A stretch of 64,000 nucleotides of DNA from Endozoicomonas elysicola (GCF_000710775.1 NZ_JOJP01000001.1:4921061-4985060), one strand, 5' to 3'. Shown: positions 8,857 to 18,060, counted from the stretch's first letter. Notes: generated from the letters alone by a model not told the origin. Numbers and translations are program-made.

Positions 8857-10272
8857 TTGAGTGGTTTTCTAGGATTTTTTAAGAAGAGAAGTGCAAGTAA
8901 AGACTCATCCCCGGCCGAAAAGGGTAAAAAAGAGTCTTCTGGCAACAAAAAACCGGCTCCACGTTCCAGGAACAGCAGCCAGAACAAATCATCAAAGCGC
9001 CCAAAACAGACGGGCAACAGAAAGTCAGCCCGCCAGATTCAGGCCGTGGAAAACTGGAGTATTGGCCAGTTTCAGGTAGCTGCAGACCCTGAAAAGACGC
9101 GTTTTCATGATTTTGAACTACCCAGTGAGCTGATGCATGCGATTGCTGATCAGGGCTTTAAGTACTGCACACCTATCCAGGCAGAAGTTCTGGGGAGTAC
9201 CCTGACAGGCCGCGATGCTATTGGCAAGGCTCAAACCGGGACAGGTAAGACCGCAGCGTTCCTGATCAGCACTATTAAGCAGCTAGTTGACACCCCTGCG
9301 CCTGACAGCCGCTATCTGGGTGAGCCTCGCGTCGTCATTATCGCGCCTACCCGCGAGCTGGCCCTGCAAATTGGCAATGATGCTGAGGCCCTGACGAAAT
9401 ACCTGCCTCTTCATGTTGTCACTGTTGTGGGCGGTATGGATTATGAGAAGCAACGAAAACGCATCAGTGAAAACTATGTTGATATTCTCGTTGCGACGCC
9501 TGGGCGTCTTCTGGACTATTGTGAGCGAAAAGACCTGTTTCTGGATCTTGTTGAAATCATGGTTATTGATGAAGCTGACCGGATGCTGGACATGGGCTTT
9601 ATCCCACAGGTCCGCCGTATCATTCGAATGACTCCCAGGCCCGGAGACCGGCAAACGCTGTTGTTCTCGGCTACCTTTACTGATGACGTACTGCGACTTG
9701 GTGAGCAGTGGACCTGGAACCCGGTAAAAGTGGAAATAGAGCCTGACAGCGTGGCTACTGATACCGTGGAGCAAAAGGTATACATCCTCTCTTCTGAACA
9801 GAAGTTTCCTCTCCTGGTTAACCTGATCAACCACCACCAGCTGGAAAAGGTCATTGTATTTACTAATCGCAGGGATCAAACGCGAAAACTGACAGAAAAG
9901 CTGCAAAGAATTGGCATCAAGGCAGATCAAATCTCTGGTGAAGTTCCCCAGAACAAACGCTTGAGAACTTTGGAAAACTTCCGGTCTGGAAAAATTTCCG
10001 TACTGGTAGCTACCGATGTCGCTGGCCGGGGAATACACATTGACGGAATCAGTCATGTCATTAACTACAACCTGCCTGAAGCTCCGGATGATTATATACA
10101 TCGGATAGGCAGAACTGGCAGGGCTGGGGCAAGTGGTGTCAGCATTAGCTTTGCCTGTGAAGATGACTCATTTCTTATTCCTGACCTGGAAGCCCTGCTG
10201 GGAGATAAACTGAAGAAAGACTACCCACCGGAAGAGCTGCTGGTTGATCCCCGAAAAGCCAAGCGTTCTTAA
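8857..10272 (+). CDS. rhlB: ATP-dependent RNA helicase RhlB
   Basis: A DEAD-box helicase of 471 residues that in enterobacteria unwinds RNA for the degradosome. In order, the sequence shows a basic Ser/Lys-rich N-terminal extension (residues 1-75), the Q motif region with CTPIQAEVL, Walker A AQTGTGKT (near 125), [22 protein letters not shown] within [13 protein letters not shown] (near 238), SAT (near 271), [14 protein letters not shown], and [10 protein letters not shown] (near 415). The extension and the [16 protein letters not shown] region are RhlB-like rather than SrmB- or DeaD-like. The only start giving the full domain is TTG 8857, preceded by GAGAGTAAGG at slightly short spacing. The start is therefore less certain than the function. 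Confidence 0.92.
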   Translation: MSGFLGFFKKRSASKDSSPAEKGKKESSGNKKPAPRSRNSSQNKSSKRPKQTGNRKSARQIQAVENWSIGQFQVAADPEKTRFHDFELPSELMHAIADQGFKYCTPIQAEVLGSTLTGRDAIGKAQTGTGKTAAFLISTIKQLVDTPAPDSRYLGEPRVVIIAPTRELALQIGNDAEALTKYLPLHVVTVVGGMDYEKQRKRISENYVDILVATPGRLLDYCERKDLFLDLVEIMVIDEADRMLDMGFIPQVRRIIRMTPRPGDRQTLLFSATFTDDVLRLGEQWTWNPVKVEIEPDSVATDTVEQKVYILSSEQKFPLLVNLINHHQLEKVIVFTNRRDQTRKLTEKLQRIGIKADQISGEVPQNKRLRTLENFRSGKISVLVATDVAGRGIHIDGISHVINYNLPEAPDDYIHRIGRTGRAGASGVSISFACEDDSFLIPDLEALLGDKLKKDYPPEELLVDPRKAKRS

Positions 10273-10279
10273 GCTTCTG

Positions 10280-10310
10280 CTGCAGGCGGACTGTATATAT
10301 CCGCCTGCAG
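10280..10310 (+). terminator. hairpin after rhlB
   Basis: CTGCAGGCGGA (10280-10290) pairs perfectly with TCCGCCTGCAG (10300-10310) around a 9-base loop. No clear T-run follows, so the hairpin is certain but terminator strength is not. Confidence 0.6.
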
Positions 10311-10543
10311 AAATACGCTAAACCATTAATAAAGAAAAGAAATAAAAAATCAAAGACTAGTAAATCTTTTATAAAAAAAGGCGATATAACTTTTTAAGTC
10401 TAGAAGTAAAAGGCTTTAATTTAAACCCTTTTGGAGGACAAAATTTTTTTTTTATTCTTCATCGAAATTTAACCTTGCCGGATTAAATCTTTTCGATAAG
10501 AATCAAATATGAGTGAACCCAAAAACAGACAAGGGAGCTGCCT

Positions 10544-11947
10544 ATGGGACATGCCTTGGAAACCAGGCCAATAAACTCACCCACCACTACCACCTACATT
10601 TTGGACAGTAATGTCCTGATTCATGACCCCAACTCGATTCTAAATTTTGAAGAACATCAGGTACTGATCCCCATCACTGTGCTGGAAGAACTGGACAAAC
10701 TCAAGAACGGAAAGCAAACCATTGCGGCTGACTGTCGTCAGGCCATTCGACTGATCGATAATATTCTCGGTATAGCGACACCTGCAGAAATAGAGCAGGG
10801 TGTGCCCATCCAGAGAAATAACGAAAATGAAACGTCCGGCACCCTGTCTATCATGATGAGCCATGCCGACGATAAGATAGCGACGCTACCCAGCAGCAAT
10901 AACGACAACCAGATAATTAACGATATCTGTCAGTACCAGAAATCCCGCCCGGACCGGCAATTCATTCTGGTCACCAAAGATATTAACATGCGACTGAAAG
11001 CCAGAGGCTGCGGTATTCTCACAGAAGATTACCACAGTGATCAGCTAGTCAGCGATATAGGTCTGCTCACCAAAGGCTATCTTCACTACGAAGATAACTT
11101 CTGGGATCGCGTTAATGAAGTCAAAACGGCTCAGTGTGATAGCCAAACCATCCATACAATAGCCAAGAGTGAACTTTCTGAAGAGCTTTACCTCAACAAA
11201 TTCCTATTAGACGACCAAGGATTTGTAGCAAAAGTGGTCGACATAACAGACGACCATGTAAGCCTTCAACACTACAGCAGAGAAAGCTTGATGAATCAGG
11301 AGGTATGGGGCTTAAAGCCACTAAACATCCATCAGGCCATGGCATTAAACTTGTTACTGGATCCCGATGTACATCTCGTCAACCTGAACGGTGCTGCAGG
11401 CTCAGGTAAAACAATTCTGGCTCTGGCAGCAGCCATCGAGATGACAATTGCCAGCAAACAATACCGAAGAATTATTGCCACTCGTTCGACACAGGGACTG
11501 GATGAAGATATAGGCTTCCTTCCGGGCACAGAAGCAGAAAAGATGGAACCGTGGCTGGGCGCCATCACGGATAACCTTGAAGCATTGCATAATGATGATG
11601 AGTCAACCAATAGCAGTGTGGAATATATCCTTGATCGAGTACCGCTCCATTTCAAATCCCTGAATTACATTCGAGGAAGGAGCTTCCAGCAAAGCCTGAT
11701 CATCATTGATGAGTGCCAAAACCTGACACCTCATCAAATCAAAACCATCATCACCCGTGCTGGGGTTGGCAGTAAGGTTATCTGTCTGGGCAACCTTGCT
11801 CAGATTGATACGCCCTATCTGGCAGCTACCAGCTCCGGTTTAACTTATATGACTGAACGCCTGAAGCATTTCCCCCATGGAGGTTCAATGCAGCTTCAGG
11901 GAGTACCCAGGTCACCTCTGGCAGCTTATGCCGAAGCTCATCTTTAA
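10544..11947 (+). CDS. PIN domain-PhoH family ATPase (YlaK-like)
   Basis: A 467-residue two-domain protein. The N-terminal ~150 residues form a PIN-type nuclease domain: TYILDSNVLIHDP gives the first acidic residue, LEELDKLKNG follows, and ILVTKDINMRLKA lies near residue 145. The C-terminal half is a PhoH-type P-loop ATPase with Walker A NGAAGSGKT (near residue 283), RSTQGLDEDIGFLPGT, the Walker B-like LIIIDECQNLTPHQIK, and LGNLAQID. PIN-PhoH proteins are linked to RNA cleavage and unwinding. It starts at ATG 10544 behind AAGGGAG. It stands alone with its own terminator, and an AT-rich 270-base spacer upstream probably holds the promoter. Confidence 0.92.
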   Translation: MGHALETRPINSPTTTTYILDSNVLIHDPNSILNFEEHQVLIPITVLEELDKLKNGKQTIAADCRQAIRLIDNILGIATPAEIEQGVPIQRNNENETSGTLSIMMSHADDKIATLPSSNNDNQIINDICQYQKSRPDRQFILVTKDINMRLKARGCGILTEDYHSDQLVSDIGLLTKGYLHYEDNFWDRVNEVKTAQCDSQTIHTIAKSELSEELYLNKFLLDDQGFVAKVVDITDDHVSLQHYSRESLMNQEVWGLKPLNIHQAMALNLLLDPDVHLVNLNGAAGSGKTILALAAAIEMTIASKQYRRIIATRSTQGLDEDIGFLPGTEAEKMEPWLGAITDNLEALHNDDESTNSSVEYILDRVPLHFKSLNYIRGRSFQQSLIIIDECQNLTPHQIKTIITRAGVGSKVICLGNLAQIDTPYLAATSSGLTYMTERLKHFPHGGSMQLQGVPRSPLAAYAEAHL

Positions 11948-11970
11948 TTAACTCACCTTCTCCATATACA

Positions 11971-11999
11971 AAGCCCCGGAGTTTAATAGCCGGGGTTTT
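11971..11999 (+). terminator. rho-independent terminator
   Basis: CCCCGG (11974-11979) pairs with CCGGGG (11990-11995), followed by TTTTCTGTTTTT. It lies just after the PIN-PhoH gene. Confidence 0.85.
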
Positions 12000-12114
12000 C
12001 TGTTTTTCCTGTAATGGTTACAGGCACCTGAGAGAAGAAACTGATAAGCTGAGATTGTGGTACGGCAAAACAAAACATAGATAGTCAATCACTCTTTTCC
12101 TCCGGGTGTCTTCC

Positions 12115-13464
12115 ATGTTCACCAAAAAGCTTGAACTTGACGACTTCATGAATGGCCTTGCTCGCAGAAACCCCAATGAACCTGAGTTTCACCAAGCCGT
12201 CCGTGAGGTCGCTGAAAGCGTTATTCCATATATAAACCATCACCAGAAATATATTGATGCTCGAATCCTTGAACGAATGACAGAACCTGACCGCATTATA
12301 ATTTTCAGGGTCTGCTGGGAAGACGACGACGGTCATATACGTGTCAACCGTGGATACCGGGTTCAATTTAATAACGCCATTGGCCCTTATAAAGGCGGCC
12401 TTCGATTTACCAGCAACCTTTCACTGGATACCCTTAAATTCCTTGGCTTTGAACAAACATTCAAGAACAGCCTGACGACTCTCCCCCTTGGCTCTGCCAA
12501 AGGTGGAGCCGATTTCAACCCAAAAGGAAAAAGTGACCGGGAAGTCATGCGCTTCTGCCAGTCCTTCATGACGGAACTACACAAACATATTGGCGCCCAT
12601 ACCGATGTACCTGCAGGCGATATTGGCGTTGGTGCACGGGAAATCAGCTATATGTTTGGTCAGTACAAACGCCTTCAGAATGAATTTCGCAGCGTCCTGA
12701 CGGGTAAAGAATTAGCCTATGGCGGTAGCTTGATTCGCAAAGAAGCAACAGGCTATGGCACTGTTTTTTTTACTCGAGAAATGCTCAAGGCTCATCAGAA
12801 GGAGCTGGAAGGCAAACGCTGCATTGTATCCGGGTCTGGTAATGTCGCACTCTATACAGCCCAAAAAGTCATGCAGCTGGGCGCTACCGTCATTGCCATG
12901 TCAGATTCCGGCGGCAGCTTCCTGATTCCTTCCGGAATGACTCAAGAACACCTTAACCATCTGATTGACTTGAAGGAAAAGCAACGTGGGCGAATCAGTG
13001 AATTCGCCGAGCATTTTGACTGTGATTACTACCCCGATAAAAAGGTATGGGACTTTCCCTGCGATATTGCATTCGCCTGCGCCACTCAAAACGAGCTGGA
13101 GCTCAATGACGCTAAAGAACTAGTGAAGAATGGCTGTATTGCCCTGGCAGAGGGTGCCAATATGCCAACAACGATGGAAGCCAGTCACTATTTAAGAGAG
13201 GCAGGAATTCTGTTTGCTCCGGCCAAAGCAGCTAATGCCGGTGGTGTGGCAGTGTCAGGGCTGGAAATGTCTCAAAACAGCATGCGTCTCTCCTGGCCGC
13301 TGGAAGAGCTGGAAAAGCGTCTGGAAGACATCATGTTCAAGATCCACCAGCAGAGTAAAAGATATGGTCAGCAATCTGATAACACTATTGACTATATCCG
13401 TGGCGCTAATATTGCCGGCTTTACAAAAGTCGCCGATGCGATGCTGTCCTATGGTTTTGTTTAA
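12115..13464 (+). CDS. gdhA: NADP-specific glutamate dehydrogenase
   Basis: Reductively aminates 2-oxoglutarate with ammonia and NADPH to glutamate (EC 1.4.1.4). The 449-residue protein aligns along its length with the ~450-residue hexameric enterobacterial GdhA. Visible motifs are GPYKGGLRF, the catalytic-lysine region LPLGSAKGGADFNPKGKS, DVPAGDIGVGAREI, the Rossmann motif VSGSGNVALY, CATQNELE, AEGANMPTT, and the C-terminal GANIAGFTKVADAML. ATG 12115 is chosen over an in-frame GTG at 12106 because neither has a strong ribosome site and homology begins after the ATG. It is flanked by spacers and probably monocistronic. Confidence 0.97.
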   Translation: MFTKKLELDDFMNGLARRNPNEPEFHQAVREVAESVIPYINHHQKYIDARILERMTEPDRIIIFRVCWEDDDGHIRVNRGYRVQFNNAIGPYKGGLRFTSNLSLDTLKFLGFEQTFKNSLTTLPLGSAKGGADFNPKGKSDREVMRFCQSFMTELHKHIGAHTDVPAGDIGVGAREISYMFGQYKRLQNEFRSVLTGKELAYGGSLIRKEATGYGTVFFTREMLKAHQKELEGKRCIVSGSGNVALYTAQKVMQLGATVIAMSDSGGSFLIPSGMTQEHLNHLIDLKEKQRGRISEFAEHFDCDYYPDKKVWDFPCDIAFACATQNELELNDAKELVKNGCIALAEGANMPTTMEASHYLREAGILFAPAKAANAGGVAVSGLEMSQNSMRLSWPLEELEKRLEDIMFKIHQQSKRYGQQSDNTIDYIRGANIAGFTKVADAMLSYGFV

Positions 13465-13647
13465 CCAGGCTGCCTGATATTCCACCATGTCCCGAATCTG
13501 CGCTAACACTGCCAGCAGATAGCTAATATGACTATGGGAGTGGCTGACATTCAAGGTCACTCTCAAACCAGCCTCTCCCCTATGTGACTCAGCGTTGCCC
13601 TGAGCTGTAAAACTGCCGAAGGCCTTAACTACAAGTGCCTCAAACAC
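13465..13647 (-). pseudogene. possible gene remnant, coding-like fragment on the minus strand
   Basis: The minus strand from 13647 reads through 61 sense codons, giving protein-like sequence such as GEAGLRVTLNVSHSHSHI followed by LLAVLAQIRDMVEYQAAW. The frame then continues antisense into gdhA without its own stop. A stop (TAG) lies directly before the first GTG. The GLRVTL-x-SHS-x-I-x-LL pattern recalls the C-terminal end of alpha-oxoamine synthases (BioF/Kbl type), but the stretch is too short to be sure. It may be the tail of a gene otherwise deleted, or chance. Confidence 0.3.
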
Positions 13648-13937
13648 CTACTGTGATTCGAAAGATACAAAGTATCTCTACCAAAGCAGGAGGCCATTCC
13701 GAAATTAGCCATATGGCCAAAATTTGGTCGACCGATCACATGACTAACTGAGTTCCCTCTAAGCGATTTATTGAATTAATAGAGTAATCCTTGTCTCAGA
13801 TTGAAAGTAATCACCTCCTGCGTATCTGCTCCCTTCAGCATTAGAGCGCCTAAGGAAACCAAGTCTCAGTTCAAACAGAACTGAGAAGAATTTACTAATA
13901 TCGTCTAGATTTAACGGGTTTAGTAAGGAGTATGATG
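13648..13937. other. leader/promoter region of the avidin-like gene
   Basis: No ORF is supported. TCTCAGTTC (13864-13872) pairs with GAACTGAGA (13878-13886) over AAACA, a 9-bp hairpin about 50 bases before the start of the avidin-like gene. It could be a terminator for anything upstream or a leader structure. AAGGAG at 13925-13930 is the ribosome site of the next gene. Confidence 0.45.
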
Positions 13938-14411
13938 ATGAAATCAGGTATATATCTTCTTCTTCTGATGGTGGTATTACTGATTACCGGATTATCCATT
14001 GAGGCAGCGAAACGGGTTCCCCCATCCATTGCCGAAGGCTCAAACCCAGACAAACATGTTAGCTTTGCTGGTACATGGAAAAATCAGCGTGGCTCTCTGC
14101 TAACACTACAGAGTGCAGGCAGTGATCTTCTCAAAGGTTACTTCACTACAGCAGTAGCCAATACTCAGGCCTGTATTGGCAAGGAAGTACCAGTTCAGGC
14201 TGTCCATAATAGCAACTCTTTTGCACTGAGCTTGAGCATGAAGAGCTGCGGATCCCCTGTCACTATCGCGATCAGTGGATTGTTGCGAAAATCAGAAACC
14301 CGTGGAGAACCTGACAAAATCGATACAATGGCGCTCATTCAGTGGCATGGTCAGGAAACATGGAAATCAAGAGTTATTACCAACGATACATTCATGAGGG
14401 TGAGTGAATAA
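13938..14411 (+). CDS. exported avidin/streptavidin-family protein (divergent)
   Basis: Three ATGs lie in tandem (13932, 13935, 13938). AAGGAG at 13925-13930 best fits the third, giving 157 residues. Residues 1-25 form a signal peptide (KSGIYLLLLMVVLLITGLSIEA). The mature part matches the avidin fold at both ends: GTWKNQRGSLLTL (streptavidin GTWYNQLGS, keeping the biotin-contacting Asn and Ser), GYFTTAV (streptavidin GTYESAV), and TWKSRVITNDTFMRV (streptavidin AWKSTLVGHDTFTKV, keeping the Trp and Asp). The other biotin-pocket tryptophans are not conserved: the TVAWK position reads SLS and the TTWSG position reads IAISG. Tight biotin binding is therefore doubtful. Two cysteines could form a disulfide. 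It stands alone; function unknown. Confidence 0.7.
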   Translation: MKSGIYLLLLMVVLLITGLSIEAAKRVPPSIAEGSNPDKHVSFAGTWKNQRGSLLTLQSAGSDLLKGYFTTAVANTQACIGKEVPVQAVHNSNSFALSLSMKSCGSPVTIAISGLLRKSETRGEPDKIDTMALIQWHGQETWKSRVITNDTFMRVSE

Positions 14412-14487
14412 AAAGAATCTGCTTTCATTGATAGCTGTTATCAATGGTGATGATAGGCGTTATTAACTCTCTTAACGCTATTAAAGG

Positions 14488-14551
14488 AACGCTCCCTGAT
14501 CTACTATTGTCATCATACAATTATCTCCAGCTTGAATAATCAGGGAGTGTT
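14488..14551 (+). promoter_or_regulatory. inverted repeat covering the yaaA ribosome-binding site
   Basis: AACGCTCCCTGAT (14488-14500) can pair along 13 positions with ATCAGGGAGTGTT (14539-14551), with a single G-U in RNA. The second arm contains the AGGGAG ribosome site of yaaA and ends 2 bases before its ATG. Folding would hide the site. The loop is 38 bases. Regulation is inference. Confidence 0.5.
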
Positions 14552-14553
14552 TG

Positions 14554-15330
14554 ATGCTGCTCATTATTTCTCCGGCCAAAACCCTGGACTACGAAACGCC
14601 ACCCAGCACAAAAAAGTTTACGCAACCAGATTTTCTCAGCCACTCAGCTCTTCTGATCAAGGAACTCAACGAGTTAAGTCCAGCAGATATTGGCCGTTTG
14701 ATGAGCATCAGCGACAAGCTATCTCAACTTAACGCGGCCCGCTTTCAAGCCTGGTCCACCCCATTCAACATGGATAACGCCAAACAGGCCATATTGGCTT
14801 TTAAAGGTGATGTATACACAGGTCTTGATGCAGAAACGCTGAATGAAAAGCAACTGTCATTTGCACAGCGGCACCTGAGAATACTTTCTGGCCTTTACGG
14901 TCTTTTGCGCCCACTGGATCTTATGCAAGCCTACCGTCTGGAGATGGGTACACGGTTTGCCAACCAGCGTGGGAAGGACCTTTATCAGTTCTGGGGAAAC
15001 ATCATCACTGAGCAGCTGAATAAGGAGCTATCCAATCAGAAAAATCAGGTATTGATTAACCTGGCATCTAACGAATATTTTAAGTCAGTTCAACCAAAGC
15101 AAATTAAAGGGCAGATTATTACCCCTGTATTCAAAGACTGGAAAAATGGGCAATACAAAATCATCAGTTTCTATGCCAAAAAGGCTCGAGGCCTTATGTG
15201 CCGTTATGTCATCGACCATAACATTGACCAGCCAGAAAAACTGAAAGATTTTGACTACGAAGGCTACGCCTTCAATGAAGCGATGTCCTCAGATAAAGAA
15301 TGGGTATTCACCCGTGAGGAACAGAATTAA
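14554..15330 (+). CDS. yaaA: peroxide stress protein YaaA (DUF328/UPF0246)
   Basis: A 258-residue member of the YaaA family, which in E. coli is induced by OxyR and lowers free intracellular iron during peroxide stress; the fold binds DNA. Recognised from the N-terminal [62 protein letters not shown] and the C-terminal [13 protein letters not shown]. Length matches the family (about 258). ATG 14554 is used, because the TTG one codon earlier sits too close to the AGGGAG site. It converges on mlaA with only 8 bases between stops. Confidence 0.95.
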   Translation: MLLIISPAKTLDYETPPSTKKFTQPDFLSHSALLIKELNELSPADIGRLMSISDKLSQLNAARFQAWSTPFNMDNAKQAILAFKGDVYTGLDAETLNEKQLSFAQRHLRILSGLYGLLRPLDLMQAYRLEMGTRFANQRGKDLYQFWGNIITEQLNKELSNQKNQVLINLASNEYFKSVQPKQIKGQIITPVFKDWKNGQYKIISFYAKKARGLMCRYVIDHNIDQPEKLKDFDYEGYAFNEAMSSDKEWVFTREEQN

Positions 15331-15338
15331 ACCCGCTT

Positions 15339-16100
15339 TCAATAAACTGTCTGCAACTGCAGCTCCCGCTTTCTGGTGTACAGAAAGCGGATCATGTCAT
15401 AGCTGAAAGGCGACTCAAAGTCTTCATAGGTAAACTGAATTTCTGACCGATAATTGATGCCATAGATGGCAAAGACAGCAGGGTCAGAATAATAGTGTTC
15501 TGGCACAGTCAGAAAATTAACCGTATCCTGAACAAGGATATCACCAGTCAAGCCGAAGGTATCGCGCACATTGCTTGGTCCAAGTACCGGTAACATCAGA
15601 TACGGCCCTGCCCCAACCCCATAACGAGCCAGAGTCATACCAAAATCATTACGCTGGTAGCTCAGCCCTGCAGCTTCAGCTGGATCAAAAAAACCTAAAA
15701 TACCAACCGTTGTATTGAGCACAAGGCGAGTACCTGAGCGCAAAGCAGCGCGAGCCCGCAATTGCATCAGGCTGTTCAGCGTATTGGGAACATCCTGCAT
15801 ATTCTGAAAAAAATTAGACACACCTTTTCGGATAAAAGAAGGAACAGTGACTCGATAGAGGTTTAGCACTGGCTTAAGAAAATAACGATCGAGTCCTGAG
15901 TTGAAACCGAAGAAAAGGCGATTCACCGGCTCAAGGGGGTCATAAACATCAAGGAATGCCAACCGCCTTATATCACTTCTAGCCCCGTCTCCATGCTCCT
16001 CATAATACTCTAACTGGTCCATAGGATTGGAATACGGTATTCGATCCTGCGCATAACTTGAAAATACACAAAAAGAAAGAAACAGGAAGAAACTACGCAT
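15339..16100 (-). CDS. mlaA: MlaA/VacJ-family outer-membrane protein
   Basis: MlaA removes misplaced phospholipid from the outer leaflet of the outer membrane and passes it to MlaC. The 253-residue protein has the family signature DVYDPLEPVNRLFFGFN (near residue 50), FFQNMQDVPNTLNSLMQ, TTVGILGFFDPAEAAG, and the GPYLMLPVLGPSNVRDT segment. An N-terminal signal peptide is present, but the only early cysteine (LSFC, residue 11) does not make a normal lipobox. The likely cleavage is after SSYA, so this copy may not be a lipoprotein. It overlaps the upstream hydrolase by 8 bases, indicating one transcript. No mlaBCDEF genes lie nearby. Confidence 0.92.
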   Translation of the reverse strand: MRSFFLFLSFCVFSSYAQDRIPYSNPMDQLEYYEEHGDGARSDIRRLAFLDVYDPLEPVNRLFFGFNSGLDRYFLKPVLNLYRVTVPSFIRKGVSNFFQNMQDVPNTLNSLMQLRARAALRSGTRLVLNTTVGILGFFDPAEAAGLSYQRNDFGMTLARYGVGAGPYLMLPVLGPSNVRDTFGLTGDILVQDTVNFLTVPEHYYSDPAVFAIYGINYRSEIQFTYEDFESPFSYDMIRFLYTRKRELQLQTVY

Positions 16101-17409
16101 CTGGGAATTGCCCTGTTTTTATAAAACCAACCATATCCTGCACATTTGCGGAAAACTGAAGGTTACCCATATGACCGCCATAAGGATAAATTTTTGCGCG
16201 CTGACCGAATGTGTCGTAAATAAAGGACAATCCCTCCTGATCAATAATCAGATCATCCGCATTATGCATCACACCAATATTTTTGGATTTTTTCAGCCAT
16301 CGCTCTAAAACAGGCAAACTGCTTTGCAGAAAAGCATCTTTTCTTGTCAGCAAAGAGTCACCCTGCTGTCTGCGATGGAGGTTGAGCGACGGTAACAGCA
16401 AACGTTCAAGGTATTGTTGGAAATTCCAGTGCATCGACCGGTGAAAAAAAGGTGTTCGGCTTTCGGTCACAGTGATCGGCTGCCCTTCAGGGACAATCAG
16501 CCCAGTCCGATTCATAATATCTGCAGTAAACACCATGGATGCGATAGAGAACCGAAAGGCAACACCAATCAGCAGTGCCAACTCTCCATCACTCATCGTT
16601 TCAACTTCCCTACCGATGACTTCTTTAAGGCTGTCATCAACATCAAGATGATTGTTCTTCCGAAAGTACTCCGCTAACTGATCGAAGAAGCGATTGAACA
16701 ACTCCGTTGTATCATCAACACCCTGAACCTTGACTCTTGTGAGCTGATCCAGATTCTGAATTGACCGTTCGAGATAAACCGGTGGGTTAATCAATAATAT
16801 TCGCTGAAAGCCAATGACCTCTTTCCTGTCATCCAGGGCCCCAACGAAGGCTGCATCAAGTGCTCCCAGGCTATAACCAGCGAGATATATATCGTTAATC
16901 ACCAGCCGTTGATTAAACTGTTCAATTCGTTTCAGACTGGCTTGCATCAATCGGTAAAGATCACTGGCATCCTGTCTGGAAATACCCGGCAAGTGGGTAT
17001 TAGAGGCATTAACCATAAAATCTGAGCTGGTTGGAGACGATAGCTGGACAACATGAAAACCAGCCCTGTAGAAAACCCGTTTTAAAAACTCAACCTTACT
17101 GGCATTAAAGCGAGCACCAGTACCAGCGACAAGAAAAATAAGGGGCGCTGGCCTGTTCTGCCAGGCAAACCTGACAGTCGCTCTTCGAGAGTTTGAAAAT
17201 GCTGAAGGTATTGGACCAGTAGCCAGTGGATGGTATATCTTCAGATTAATTTCATTGATCGCAGGACCCGATAAATCCGGCCACAGGTGTTCTGGCGTCC
17301 CCATCACGGTGGATAGAAAAGGATTCTGAATTGGGTACTGATAGGATGCCCCGGAGCATAGGGTATAAAGGCAAAAAAGCACCAACAACCCTGCTCGGAA
17401 ATGTATCAT
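16093..17409 (-). CDS. exported alpha/beta hydrolase
   Basis: A 438-residue protein with an N-terminal signal peptide (FRAGLLVLFCLYTLCSGA). Its fold is alpha/beta hydrolase: LIFLVAGTGARFN supplies the oxyanion strand-loop near residue 92, and LAGYSLGALDA the nucleophile elbow (GYSLG, near residue 178). HNADDLIID near residue 385 and the late histidine in YPYGGHMGNLQ complete a Ser-Asp-His triad. The gene overlaps mlaA by 8 bases; lipid-related work in the envelope, such as a phospholipase or esterase, is therefore a reasonable inference. The substrate cannot be read from sequence. Confidence 0.8.
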   Translation of the reverse strand: MIHFRAGLLVLFCLYTLCSGASYQYPIQNPFLSTVMGTPEHLWPDLSGPAINEINLKIYHPLATGPIPSAFSNSRRATVRFAWQNRPAPLIFLVAGTGARFNASKVEFLKRVFYRAGFHVVQLSSPTSSDFMVNASNTHLPGISRQDASDLYRLMQASLKRIEQFNQRLVINDIYLAGYSLGALDAAFVGALDDRKEVIGFQRILLINPPVYLERSIQNLDQLTRVKVQGVDDTTELFNRFFDQLAEYFRKNNHLDVDDSLKEVIGREVETMSDGELALLIGVAFRFSIASMVFTADIMNRTGLIVPEGQPITVTESRTPFFHRSMHWNFQQYLERLLLPSLNLHRRQQGDSLLTRKDAFLQSSLPVLERWLKKSKNIGVMHNADDLIIDQEGLSFIYDTFGQRAKIYPYGGHMGNLQFSANVQDMVGFIKTGQFPDA

Positions 17410-17493
17410 TTGGTTTTACTCTACGCTTGCATTAAAAGATTCAAGCATAGAGCAAGATTCAGCTTTTCTCTGACTCGAGACCTTAAAAAGCAA

Positions 17494-18060
17494 TCAACGC
17501 AACATCGAAGGCGAGTCAATCCAAAAGTAGACAGACCAGCTGTCTCTAAACAAACCCGGAGTACTCTGCTTCCTTAAAGAGCCGCGAACCTGACCTTCGA
17601 ACAGGTATTGAGTTTCTTCTCCACGGCCCTCTAGGACACCTTGTTCCTCATACCAGCCACTGGGGTTTTCACCAAGACATTGATTGATAAAACCCTGAGC
17701 CTGCTGATATACCTGCTGCGCCGTTTCCTGATCAGGATAAGCCTCATTGCAGACATAGCTGTATTTATCACCCCATTGCCATACCTGACAGCTGTTTTCT
17801 ATCAGCTGATATCGGCTCTCCCAGAGAGTGATCTTGTTTTTATAAGACGGTCGATAACGAATGCTCTCAAAGTTATTATTGCTTTTACTGAACAGGGTAG
17901 AAAGCGACTGACAATCTGCCTGACCTGCTTCAGATGAGGGGCTTGTTGTTGATGAATCTTTTGTAGCGAGTGAACTACAACCAGAAAGCAAAGCCATCAA
18001 AAAGCTCATAAAAACGAACTGTTTTCCCACATGCTTTCCAGAAACAGTCTTCCAAAACAT
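17494..18060 (-). CDS. hypothetical lipoprotein
   Basis: A 188-residue protein without a recognised family. The N-terminal half of the signal region ends with a good lipobox, LLSGC, at about residue 28, so it should be lipid-anchored. The mature part has a Ser/Thr-rich linker followed by about 130 residues with four cysteines (DCQSL, NSCQVW, YVCNEA, NQCLGE) and many aromatic residues (WQWGDKYSYVC, WSVYFWIDSP). This suggests a small disulfide-stabilised beta-rich domain. It is transcribed toward the hydrolase-mlaA pair with an 84-base gap. Possible co-transcription is inference. Confidence 0.7.
   Translation of the reverse strand: MFWKTVSGKHVGKQFVFMSFLMALLSGCSSLATKDSSTTSPSSEAGQADCQSLSTLFSKSNNNFESIRYRPSYKNKITLWESRYQLIENSCQVWQWGDKYSYVCNEAYPDQETAQQVYQQAQGFINQCLGENPSGWYEEQGVLEGRGEETQYLFEGQVRGSLRKQSTPGLFRDSWSVYFWIDSPSMLR

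Noticed and set aside
9283..10101. 272-codon open frame antisense to rhlB
   Set aside because: Exact antisense of conserved helicase motifs; an artefact of the codon pattern.
12901..13089. Minus-strand frame inside gdhA
   Set aside because: Antisense of a highly conserved enzyme, without its own signals.
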